Shown in pieces: positions 1 through 5,179 of a DNA stretch of 5,179 nt. Each line of letters starts with the position of its first letter. Positions within the stretch are counted from its first letter, which is position 1. Source of the stretch: an uncultured bacterium. GTDB taxonomy: Bacteria > Actinomycetota > Coriobacteriia > Coriobacteriales > Coriobacteriaceae. The stretch is taken from positions 1 through 5,179 of the forward strand of contig CAJMPE010000135.1 of the NCBI GenBank assembly GCA_905215275.1, in the 5' to 3' direction. The notes beneath the pieces are model-generated. The model did not search any database. It was given only the letters and a program-made list of their open reading frames with translations, and was not told the origin of the DNA. The translations under genes were made by a program, and so were the position numbers.

Positions 1-2
1 TT

Positions 3-875
3 CCCGCCGGCGACCTGGGTGTTGGCGGCCGCGAGGTTGCTTACCTGTTCGGTCAGTACAAGCGCCTGACCAACGAGTGGACCGGCGTCCTTACCGGCAA
101 GGGCCTCTCCTTTGGCGGCTCGCTCGCCCGTACCGAGGCTACCGGCTACGGCCTGGCCTACTTTGTGGACGAGTACCTCAAGAGCCGCGGCGACTCCTTC
201 GAGGGCAAGAACGTCGTCGTTCACGGCTCCGGTAACGTTGCCATCTACGCGGTCCAGAAGGTCTCTCAGCTCGGCGGCAAGGTGCTGGCCTGCTCCGACA
301 CCCATGGCTGGGTCGAGGATCCCGACGGCATCGACTACACCGTGCTCGAGCACATCTACAACAAGAAGCGCTCTGGCCATGACAAGGGCGTTACGCTCGC
401 CATGTACGTTGACGAGAAGCCTAACGCCGTGTGGCACGAGGGCGACGGCCGCGGCGTGTGGCAGCTTCCCTGCGATATCGCGCTGCCCTGCGCTCGCGAG
501 AACACGCTGCTGCTCGAGGACGCCCAGGCGCTCGTCGCCAACGGCTGCAAGGTGGTCGGCGAGGGCGCGAACATGCCCACGACCATCGAGGCCACGACCT
601 ACTTCCAGGAGAACGGCGTCGCCTTTATGCCCGGTAAGGCTGCCAACGCCGGCGGCGTGCTCGTGTCCGGCCTGGAGATGAGCCAGAACGCCGAGCACCT
701 GTCCTGGACCTTCGAGGAGGTCGACGGCAAGCTCGAGCAGCTCATGCGCGGCATGTTCCACAACGTGGACGACACCGCCAAGGAGTATGGCCAGGAGGGC
801 AACTTTGTCATGGGCGCCAACATCGCCGGCTTCCTGAAGGTTGCCGACGCCATGCTCGCCCAGGGCGTCTGCTAA
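3..875 (+). CDS. gdhA: NADP-type glutamate dehydrogenase, C-terminal part (5' end outside window)
   Basis: Class I hexameric glutamate dehydrogenase, a cytoplasmic enzyme interconverting 2-oxoglutarate plus ammonia and glutamate, normally with NADPH in the assimilatory direction. The reading frame is open from base 3 with no start codon in the window. About 290 residues are visible, against roughly 450 for the family, so about the first third is missing. Numbering from base 3, the chain opens with PAGDLGVGGRE, whose Asp4 corresponds to the catalytic Asp of the family. It continues with TGKGLSFGGS (31-40) and EATGYG (45-50), then a Rossmann nucleotide-binding loop GSGNVA (75-80) followed by a CSDTHG segment. 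EGANMPTTIEAT starts near 187 and PGKAANAGGV near 210, and the chain ends in VADAMLAQGVC. These blocks match E. coli GdhA almost word for word. NADP preference is inferred from similarity to GdhA and was not tested. The gene stops at TAA 873-875 and is followed by an intrinsic terminator, so it is not cotranscribed with the downstream operon. No frameshift is seen. Confidence 0.96.
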   Translation, partial: PAGDLGVGGREVAYLFGQYKRLTNEWTGVLTGKGLSFGGSLARTEATGYGLAYFVDEYLKSRGDSFEGKNVVVHGSGNVAIYAVQKVSQLGGKVLACSDTHGWVEDPDGIDYTVLEHIYNKKRSGHDKGVTLAMYVDEKPNAVWHEGDGRGVWQLPCDIALPCARENTLLLEDAQALVANGCKVVGEGANMPTTIEATTYFQENGVAFMPGKAANAGGVLVSGLEMSQNAEHLSWTFEEVDGKLEQLMRGMFHNVDDTAKEYGQEGNFVMGANIAGFLKVADAMLAQGVC

Positions 876-901
876 ATCCTCGCTCGATATAGCATGTGAT
901 G

Positions 902-935
902 AGGCTCCCAGTCATCTTGGCTGGGAGCCTTTTCT
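902..935 (+). terminator. Rho-independent terminator of gdhA
   Basis: A perfect 10-bp stem pairs AGGCTCCCAG (902-911) with CTGGGAGCCT (921-930) around a 9-base loop. It runs directly into a short T tract (TTTTCT from 930). It lies 26 bases past the gdhA stop codon, the usual place for an intrinsic terminator. It ends the glutamate dehydrogenase transcript before the hairpin repeat and the hydroxylase operon. Confidence 0.9.
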
Positions 936-951
936 ATCCCGGAGGACTCTT

Positions 952-1026
952 CATAACTTGCGGTGAAATACGGACTGTTTAGCGTCCCAGAACGGCTAAT
1001 CAGTCCGTATTTCACCGCAAGTTATG
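952..1026. repeat. Long hairpin repeat, copy 1
   Basis: An inverted repeat with a perfect 26-bp outer stem (952-977 with 1001-1026), one T·T mismatch (978/1000), five more pairs (979-983 with 995-999) and an 11-base loop (984-994). Its outer arm 953-970 reads ATAACTTGCGGTGAAATA. The same arm, with two substitutions, recurs at 5092-5109, and TATTTCACCGCAA is shared by both right arms. No T tract follows the stem, and gdhA already has its own terminator just upstream, so a simple terminator role is unlikely. The position between a terminator and the next promoter is typical of intergenic dispersed palindromes (REP/BIME-like) or non-autonomous miniature elements. Which of these it is cannot be decided from one window. 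Confidence 0.9.
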
Positions 1027-1040
1027 GATGGGTGGGTGGA
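1025..1040 (+). other. G-rich tract with possible two-tier G-quadruplex
   Basis: Directly at the 3' foot of hairpin copy 1 the + strand reads GGATGGGTGGGTGG, four G runs of at least two separated by one or two bases. This fits the minimum pattern for a two-tetrad quadruplex, which is a weak predictor. A G-rich tract also follows hairpin copy 2 at the window's right end. It lies upstream of the proposed promoter, so any effect would be on DNA structure or initiation, not on the mRNA leader. Confidence 0.35.
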
Positions 1041-1072
1041 TTTTGTCCTAAAACGGTGTGCGGCCCCTCGTT

Positions 1073-1081
1073 TGGTACACT
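1073..1081 (+). promoter_or_regulatory. Possible extended -10 promoter of the hydroxylase operon
   Basis: TGGTACACT gives a TGn extension followed by TACACT, four of six matches to TATAAT, 25 bases before the first candidate start codon. No convincing -35 hexamer sits 16-18 bases upstream, which is tolerated by extended -10 promoters. A promoter is expected somewhere in 1027-1105, because gdhA ends with a terminator and the hydroxylase genes need their own start. This is the best candidate by eye only. No operator palindrome is evident apart from the large hairpin upstream. Confidence 0.3.
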
Positions 1082-1105
1082 TAAAAGTACTGGACAAGTG
1101 AAGAG

Positions 1106-2020
1106 ATGGGGGAGAACGTGCTCAAGTTCGGTACCTACGTCCGTGTTGGAAACGCGGCCGAAGCCTATGAGCTCTTGCAGAAGAACCGCAACAACAAGAT
1201 TGTGGGCGGTGGCATCTGGATGCGCCTGGGTTCGCGTCGCGTGGCGACGGCGATTGACCTTTCGGCCTGCGGACTCGATCAGATCGAGGAGACCGAGACC
1301 GAGTTTCGCATCGGTGCCATGTGCACCCTGCGCCAGCTCGAGCGTCATGCCGAGCTCAACGCGCTTGTCAACCATGTCTTTGAGTTTGCCGTCCACGACA
1401 TCGTGGGCGTGCAGCTGCGCAACACCGCCACGGTGGGCGGCAGCATTTACGGCCGCTTTGGCTTCTCGGATGTGCTCTCGGCTTTCCTGGCACTCGACTC
1501 CTATGTTGAGCTGACGGGTGCCGGCCGCGTACCGCTCGCGGAGTTCGTGCGGATGGGCTACGTGCGCGACGTGATCGAGCACGTCGTGGTCGTCAAGCAT
1601 GATTACCGTGCGAGCTACGAGGCCGTGCGCAAGGCCGCGACCGACTTCCCCTCCTTAAACGTCACCGCCGCTTGGTGGGATAACACTTGGCACGTCACCG
1701 TGGGCGCCCGCCCACTGCGCGCGACCCTGCTGCAGGGCGAGGCATGCGGCCTTACCAGCGAGCAGCCTTCCGAGGATGAGCTTCGCGCCCTTGCCGCATC
1801 CGTGCGTGCCCTGAGCTATGGCACCAACCTGTGGGGCTCGGCCGAGTACCGCCGTCGCATTTCGGCGCCGCTTGCCGTGCAGGCCGTGCGCCGCGCCGCC
1901 GGCATCGAGCTTTCGGCCGCGCTTGCCCGCGAGCTCGAGACCGTGCAGATTCCTAAGTTCGCCACGGACGAGTATTCCTGCCGCCGCGTGCCCGGCGTCG
2001 ATTCTAGCGAGGTGCGCTAA
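1106..2020 (+). CDS. Molybdenum hydroxylase FAD-binding subunit (YgfM/XdhB-like)
   Basis: This is the electron-output subunit of a xanthine dehydrogenase-family enzyme. It binds FAD and passes electrons from the FeS clusters to an acceptor such as NAD+, in the cytoplasm. The 304-residue chain has the two FAD pyrophosphate-binding segments of the family: VGGG (33-36) and NTATVGGSIYGRFGFSD (106-122), where related proteins have TVGGN and an A/S-x-A-D stretch. The C-terminal part (about 165-265) resembles the CO dehydrogenase flavoprotein C-terminal domain, ending in the typical GSAEYRRRISAPLAVQAVRRA stretch. No cysteine-rich 4Fe-4S insertion is present. The start is ambiguous. ATG 1106 has no well-spaced Shine-Dalgarno. 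In-frame GTG 1118 is preceded by GGGGGAG and would begin MLKFGTYVRV, which fits the usual start of the family better. The stop TAA overlaps the next gene's ATG by one base, indicating coupling to the catalytic subunit. Family assignment is firm; electron acceptor is not known. Confidence 0.93.
   Translation: MGENVLKFGTYVRVGNAAEAYELLQKNRNNKIVGGGIWMRLGSRRVATAIDLSACGLDQIEETETEFRIGAMCTLRQLERHAELNALVNHVFEFAVHDIVGVQLRNTATVGGSIYGRFGFSDVLSAFLALDSYVELTGAGRVPLAEFVRMGYVRDVIEHVVVVKHDYRASYEAVRKAATDFPSLNVTAAWWDNTWHVTVGARPLRATLLQGEACGLTSEQPSEDELRALAASVRALSYGTNLWGSAEYRRRISAPLAVQAVRRAAGIELSAALARELETVQIPKFATDEYSCRRVPGVDSSEVR
2009..2014 (+). promoter_or_regulatory. Ribosome binding site of the FeS-Mo subunit
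   Basis: GAGGTG lies inside the last codons of the FAD-subunit gene, five bases before the ATG at 2020. Together with the TAATG stop-start overlap it supports ATG 2020 as the true start and suggests translational coupling, giving matched amounts of the two subunits. Confidence 0.6.
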
Positions 2021-4851
2021 TGGCTGCCAAACTCATCGATCTTTCCTTTACGCTCAACGGCCGCAAGGTCAAGGTTCAGATTGCCCCCGACACCATGCTC
2101 TTTGCGCTGCTGCGCGAGCAGGGCTGCGCGTCGGTGCGCTGTGCCTGCGAGACCACCAACTGCGGTCTGTGCACGGTGTGGCTCGACGGCGACCCGGTGC
2201 TGAGCTGCTCGGTTCCCGCCGCCCGTGTTGAGGGGCATACCATCACCACGCTTGAGGGCCTTAAGGCCGAGTCCGAGGCGCTTGCCCGCGCGATGGCTGC
2301 CGAAGGCGCCGAGCAGTGCGGTTTTTGCGCCCCCGGCCTCATCATGAACGTGCTGGCGCTCGCCCGCGCCGCCAAGGAGGACCCGAGCCTCGTCGCCACG
2401 CGCGAGGAGCTGTCGCGTCAGCTTGCAGGCAACCTCTGCCGCTGCAGCGGCTACGAGAGCCAGCTGCGCGCTATCGTGCGCTTCCTCAACGAGTCCGGCG
2501 TACAGGTGGGCTTTGAGATGCCCGAGCTGCCGGTCAACGACACCAGCTGCGACGGCATCACCTACAAGCAGATCACCCACAAGCAGCCCAAGAAGGACTC
2601 GAAGGCTCTGCTCGAGGGTCGTCCCGTCTACACGGGCGACCTGGTGCCCGCCGGCGCGCTCATTGTCAAACTCAAGCGCAGCCCCTATGCCCGCGCCAAG
2701 ATCCGCTCCATCGACACGTCGCGCGCCTTAAAGGTGCCGGGCGTCGTGGGCGTCTACACCTACGAGGACGTGCCCAAACGCCGCTTTACCATCGCCGGCC
2801 AGAGCTATCCGCAGCCGAGTCCCTACGACCGCCTGATCCTCGAGAACCTGGTACGTTACCAAAACGAGGAGGTGGCGATCGTCGCCGCCGAGACCGAGGA
2901 GGCCGCCGACAAGGCACTCAAGCTCATCAAGGTCGACTACGAGGTGCTCGAGCCCTTGCTCGACTTTACCCAGGCACTCGATAACGACATTGTGGTTCAC
3001 CCCGAGGGCGACGTGACCTTTATGTTCCCGCAGGGCGGCGACGTTGCTCGCAACCTGGTGTGCAGCGGTACCAGCGATTATGGCGATCTGGACGAGGCCT
3101 TCGCCCAGAGTGACATCGTCTTTGAGCGCACTTACACCAGCCAGGCCACGCAGACCGCGCCCATGGAAACCTTCCGTGCCTTCGCGACGACCGACGCGTT
3201 CGGCCGTATCTCGGTGACCACCTCGACGCAGGTGCCCTTCCACGTACGTCGCATGGTCGCGCAGTCGCTCGATATTCCGCAGTCGCAGGTTCAGGTTATT
3301 AAGCCGCGCATCGGCGGCGGTTTTGGCTCCAAACAGACGGGCTGCTGCGAGATTTTCGTGGCGTTCGTAACCCAGCAGACCGGCCGTCCGAGCTATTGCT
3401 GCTACACCCGCGAGGAGACCATCACCGCTGGCAACTCGCGCCATCAGATGCAGATGACCGTTAAGCTGGGCGCCATGAACGATGGCACCATCACGGCCAT
3501 CGACCTGCACACGTTGTCCAACGCCGGCGCGTACGGCGAGCACGCCACCACGACGATCGGCCTCTCGGGTCACAAGAGCCTGCCCATCTACAACCACGTG
3601 AAGGCGAGCCGCTTTAGCTGGGACGCCGTCTACACCAACACCAACCGCGGCGGCGCGTATCGCGGCTACGGTGCCACCCAGGGCCAGTTTGCCGTGGAGA
3701 GCGCCGTCAACGAGCTCGCCGACATGCTGCACATGGACCCCGCCGACCTGCGCCTTAAGAACATCGTGCGCGAGGGCGAGATCATGCCGCAGTACTACAA
3801 CGAGAAGCTCAACGCCTGCGCGCTCGACCGCTGCCTGCTGCGTGCGATGGACATGATCGGCTGGCGCGACAAGCCGCTGGCCGTGGACCTGGGCGACCGC
3901 GTGCGCGCCCTGGGCTGCGCGCTCACCATGCAGGGCTCGGGCATCTCCAACGTGGACATCGCCGGCATTGACATGCGCCTGGAAGAGGACGGCTTCATTA
4001 CCATCGGCACCGGCGCCACCGATAACGGCATGGGCGTCGATACGATCCTGGCGCAGATTGCCGCCGAGGAGCTGGGCGTAGAGAGCTCGCTGATCGTGGT
4101 GCGCGGCGTGGACACCGACGTGTCGCCGTTCGACGCCGGCTCGTACGCGAGCTCCGGTACCTACGTGACGGGCCTTGCCGCCAAGAACGCCGCGACCGAG
4201 TTGCGCGAGAAGATTTGCGCCAAGGCCGCCCGGATGTGGGACGTTGACGCCGCCGACGTGGTCTTCGATGGCCAGTACGTGCGCCTGTCCGACGAGCGTG
4301 CCGCGCGCGAGCAGAACCGCTACCTCACGCTGCGCGACTTTGCCAACCTGTGTGTCAAGAACATCGCGGGCGGCGACGCGCTGACCTCGCACGCCTCTGC
4401 CTGCCTGCCCGTATCGCCTCCGCCGTTTATGGCCGGTATTGCCGAGGTCGAGGTCGACAAGGCCACTGGCAAGGTGACCGTGGCGGATTACGCCGCTGCC
4501 GTTGACTGCGGCACCGTGATCAACGAGGCGCTCGCGCGCGTCCAGGCCGAGGGCGGCATTGCCCAGGGCATCGGCCACGCGCTCTACGAGATCGTCGAGC
4601 ATGACGATCGCGGACGCCTGCGCACCGGCAACTTTATGAGCTACAAGCTGCCCACGCGCCTGGATATCGGCAGCATTCGCGTGGCCTTTGAGCCGAGCTA
4701 CGAGCCGACGGGTCCGTTTGGCGCCAAGTCGATCGGCGAGGTCGTCATCAACACGCCGCTCGCCGCCGTTGCCTCGGCCGTCGCACACGCCACCGGCCAC
4801 CAGGTTCGCTCGCTGCCCATCACGCCCGAGAAGGCCCTGCTGGGGGAGTAG
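2020..4851 (+). CDS. xdhD: Fused [2Fe-2S]-molybdopterin hydroxylase catalytic subunit, selenium-dependent xanthine dehydrogenase (XdhD) type
   Basis: Predicted catalytic chain of a cytoplasmic molybdenum hydroxylase that inserts a water-derived oxygen into an aromatic heterocycle, probably a purine. The chain is 943 residues, close to E. coli XdhD. A plant-type ferredoxin domain carries C43-x4-C48-x2-C51-x11-C63. The second [2Fe-2S] domain has CGFCAPG (C100, C103) and NLCRCSGY (C140, C142). After a linker (about 155-195) comes the molybdopterin domain, with GGGFGSKQ (432-439), GAYRGYGATQ (545-554), TMQGSG (636-641), GTGATDNGMGVDTILAQIAAE (663-683) and SPFDAGSYASSGTYVTG (702-718). GPFGAKSIGEV (898-908) supplies E907, equivalent to the catalytic Glu of xanthine oxidase. 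The fused layout and the GYGATQ, SPFDAGSYASS and TMQGSG blocks point to the selenium-dependent xanthine dehydrogenase family, not to XdhA or CO dehydrogenase (no AYRCSFR loop). There, selenium is a ligand of Mo and not selenocysteine, consistent with no in-frame TGA. Substrate and selenium dependence are inferences. No XdhC-like maturation gene is in the window. Confidence 0.92.
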   Translation: MAAKLIDLSFTLNGRKVKVQIAPDTMLFALLREQGCASVRCACETTNCGLCTVWLDGDPVLSCSVPAARVEGHTITTLEGLKAESEALARAMAAEGAEQCGFCAPGLIMNVLALARAAKEDPSLVATREELSRQLAGNLCRCSGYESQLRAIVRFLNESGVQVGFEMPELPVNDTSCDGITYKQITHKQPKKDSKALLEGRPVYTGDLVPAGALIVKLKRSPYARAKIRSIDTSRALKVPGVVGVYTYEDVPKRRFTIAGQSYPQPSPYDRLILENLVRYQNEEVAIVAAETEEAADKALKLIKVDYEVLEPLLDFTQALDNDIVVHPEGDVTFMFPQGGDVARNLVCSGTSDYGDLDEAFAQSDIVFERTYTSQATQTAPMETFRAFATTDAFGRISVTTSTQVPFHVRRMVAQSLDIPQSQVQVIKPRIGGGFGSKQTGCCEIFVAFVTQQTGRPSYCCYTREETITAGNSRHQMQMTVKLGAMNDGTITAIDLHTLSNAGAYGEHATTTIGLSGHKSLPIYNHVKASRFSWDAVYTNTNRGGAYRGYGATQGQFAVESAVNELADMLHMDPADLRLKNIVREGEIMPQYYNEKLNACALDRCLLRAMDMIGWRDKPLAVDLGDRVRALGCALTMQGSGISNVDIAGIDMRLEEDGFITIGTGATDNGMGVDTILAQIAAEELGVESSLIVVRGVDTDVSPFDAGSYASSGTYVTGLAAKNAATELREKICAKAARMWDVDAADVVFDGQYVRLSDERAAREQNRYLTLRDFANLCVKNIAGGDALTSHASACLPVSPPPFMAGIAEVEVDKATGKVTVADYAAAVDCGTVINEALARVQAEGGIAQGIGHALYEIVEHDDRGRLRTGNFMSYKLPTRLDIGSIRVAFEPSYEPTGPFGAKSIGEVVINTPLAAVASAVAHATGHQVRSLPITPEKALLGE

Positions 4852-4882
4852 GCGAGGCGACGCAGCCCTTTGGCAAGCCCGG

Positions 4883-4928
4883 GGAAACTGCAGCCCACTT
4901 TTCGGCCGAATTGTGGGCTGCAGTTTCC
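4883..4928. repeat. Palindromic unit a, near perfect
   Basis: Sixteen perfect pairs (4883-4898 with 4913-4928), two T·T mismatches, then a self-complementary core TTCGGCCGAA (4901-4910). The whole 46-base unit is almost a perfect dyad. It contains the half-site GGAAACTGCAGCCCAC and its reverse complement. It is the most regular of the three units and the one nearest the operon end, so it is the one most likely to form a stable RNA hairpin in the 3' untranslated region. Confidence 0.88.
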
Positions 4929-4943
4929 GTTTGAGGCCCTTGG

Positions 4944-4991
4944 CGGAAAGTGCATCCCGGAATAGAGGCTCAAAACGGGTCGCAGTTTCCG
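4944..4991. repeat. Palindromic unit b, imperfect
   Basis: Arms 4944-4959 and 4976-4991 pair with 13 of 16 positions matched. Mismatches are G4950/G4985 and the adjacent A4954/C4981 and T4955/T4980. The left arm reads CGGAAAGTGCATCCCG and the right arm CGGGTCGCAGTTTCCG. The two adjacent mismatches recur at the same place in unit c. Confidence 0.75.
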
Positions 4992-5005
4992 GTTGATGGC
5001 TATAG

Positions 5006-5053
5006 CGGAAGCCGCATCCCATTCCGAGGCCCCAAACCGGGTCGCGCTTTCCG
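5006..5053. repeat. Palindromic unit c, imperfect
   Basis: Arms 5006-5020 and 5039-5053 pair at 12 of 15 positions, counting one G·T wobble (5011/5048). Mismatches are C5012/C5047, A5016/C5043 and T5017/T5042. The last two are the same AT-opposite-TC internal mismatch as in unit b. The inner right-arm stretch AAACCGGGTCGCGCTTTCCGG closely follows unit b's AAACGGGTCGCAGTTTCCGG, showing that b and c are closer to each other than to unit a. Confidence 0.72.
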
Positions 5054-5091
5054 GTGCAGGATTCATGTGGTCGTGTTGCTTGGCTTCCTTG

Positions 5092-5164
5092 ATAAGTTGC
5101 GGTGGAATAGTTCCTGTTTTGGAGGACTGGAGCCCCAAACAGGAACTATTTCACCGCAACTCAT
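5092..5164. repeat. Long hairpin repeat, copy 2
   Basis: Arms 5092-5122 and 5134-5164 form a stem with an A·C mismatch (5094/5162), a G·T wobble (5105/5151) and a T·C mismatch (5120/5136); 25 consecutive positions (5095-5119 with 5137-5161) pair without a break. The outer arm ATAAGTTGCGGTGGAATA (5092-5109) aligns with copy 1 at 953-970 with two differences, and the 13 bases TATTTCACCGCAA (5147-5159) are identical to copy 1. The inner arm differs from copy 1 over four bases but keeps pairing. The remainder of 4852-5179 outside the repeats (about 4852-4882, 5055-5091 and 5165-5179) shows no gene, promoter or terminator that I can support. Confidence 0.88.
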
Positions 5165-5179
5165 AGAGGGGGAGGGGGG

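Larger units (their letters stand above)
4883..5054. repeat. Three tandem palindromic units on a 62-base period
   Basis: Three stem-loop units begin with GGAAA or GGAAG at 4883, 4945 and 5007, exactly 62 bases apart. The right arms begin with GGG at 4915, 4977 and 5039, again 62 bases apart. All units follow the plan GGAAA-n-n-GC-n-n-CCC, loop, GGG-n-n-GC-n-n-TTCC. The cluster starts 32 bases after the stop codon of the Mo-subunit gene. No T tract follows any stem, so these are not classical intrinsic terminators, although the first hairpin could still protect or delimit the mRNA 3' end. The pattern resembles clusters of bacterial intergenic palindromes (REP/BIME-like). No coding potential or CRISPR-like spacer structure is seen. 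Confidence 0.85.

Noticed and set aside
952..1026. Hairpin copy 1 as the gdhA terminator
   Set aside because: A canonical terminator with a T tract already lies at 902-935, and this long stem is followed by GGATGGGTGGG and not by T residues.
1022..1600. A 192-codon minus-strand open frame over the start of the FAD-subunit gene
   Set aside because: It overlaps conserved FAD-domain codons, shows no motif of its own and begins inside the hairpin repeat.
2020..4851. Selenocysteine-containing protein
   Set aside because: The frame has no internal TGA codon. If selenium is used, it would be as a Mo-cofactor ligand, not as an encoded residue.
2728..5022. A 764-codon open frame on the minus strand opposite the Mo subunit
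   Set aside because: It mirrors the wobble positions of a clearly real gene in high-GC DNA, has no recognisable domain, is low-complexity (rich in A, G, V, H, R) and runs through the palindromic repeats. It is a typical antisense shadow.
941..5128. Shared 8-mer GGAGGACT at 941-948 and 5121-5128, next to or within the hairpin copies
   Set aside because: It lies outside the stem in copy 1 but at the stem tip and loop in copy 2, so the positions are not homologous. An 8-base match in G-rich DNA can easily be chance.
4688..5138. Short open frames on both strands crossing the end of the Mo gene and the repeat array
   Set aside because: They run through palindromes with compositionally biased, motif-free translations and have no ribosome binding site that I can support.
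4883..5164. CRISPR array
   Set aside because: The repeated units are palindromes of about 46-48 bases with diverged arms and similar, not unique, intervening sequence. No near-identical short direct repeats with unrelated spacers are present.

Overview
The window looks like chromosomal DNA from a high-GC Actinomycetota bacterium, most plausibly a gut Coriobacteriia of the Collinsella type. That assignment is an inference from the strong G/C bias at third codon positions, the gene content (a class I glutamate dehydrogenase next to an anaerobe-type molybdenum hydroxylase) and the repeat-rich intergenic DNA. No taxonomic marker gene is present.

Layout, left to right, all genes on the + strand: (1) 3-875, the C-terminal two thirds of an NADP-type glutamate dehydrogenase (gdhA), cut by the window edge; (2) 902-935, a good intrinsic terminator closing that gene; (3) 952-1026, a long hairpin repeat; (4) 1027-1105, a short leader with a possible extended -10 promoter and a G-rich tract; (5) 1106-2020, the FAD-binding subunit of a molybdenum hydroxylase; (6) 2020-4851, its partner, a single chain joining two [2Fe-2S] domains to the molybdopterin catalytic domain; (7) 4852-5179, a gene-free stretch with three palindromes on an exact 62-base period (4883-5054), then a second copy of the hairpin repeat (5092-5164), then a G-rich tract running off the window.

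The two hydroxylase genes share one base (TAATG) and form one transcriptional and probably translationally coupled unit. Electrons would pass from substrate at the Mo centre through the two [2Fe-2S] clusters to FAD on the small subunit. The architecture (separate FAD subunit plus fused FeS-Mo chain) and motifs match the E. coli YgfM/XdhD type, the family annotated as selenium-dependent xanthine dehydrogenase or purine hydroxylase. The exact substrate cannot be read from the sequence. Purine catabolism releases ammonia that glutamate dehydrogenase could assimilate, but a terminator separates the two loci, so a functional link is only a guess.

The protein-coding content is ordinary. The least explained material is intergenic. 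Two long hairpins, one on each side of the hydroxylase operon, share an 18-base outer arm but differ at five base pairs, and every difference is matched by a compensating change in the opposite arm. The triple 62-base palindromic array is the other notable structure. Both look like members of dispersed repeat families whose function I cannot assign.
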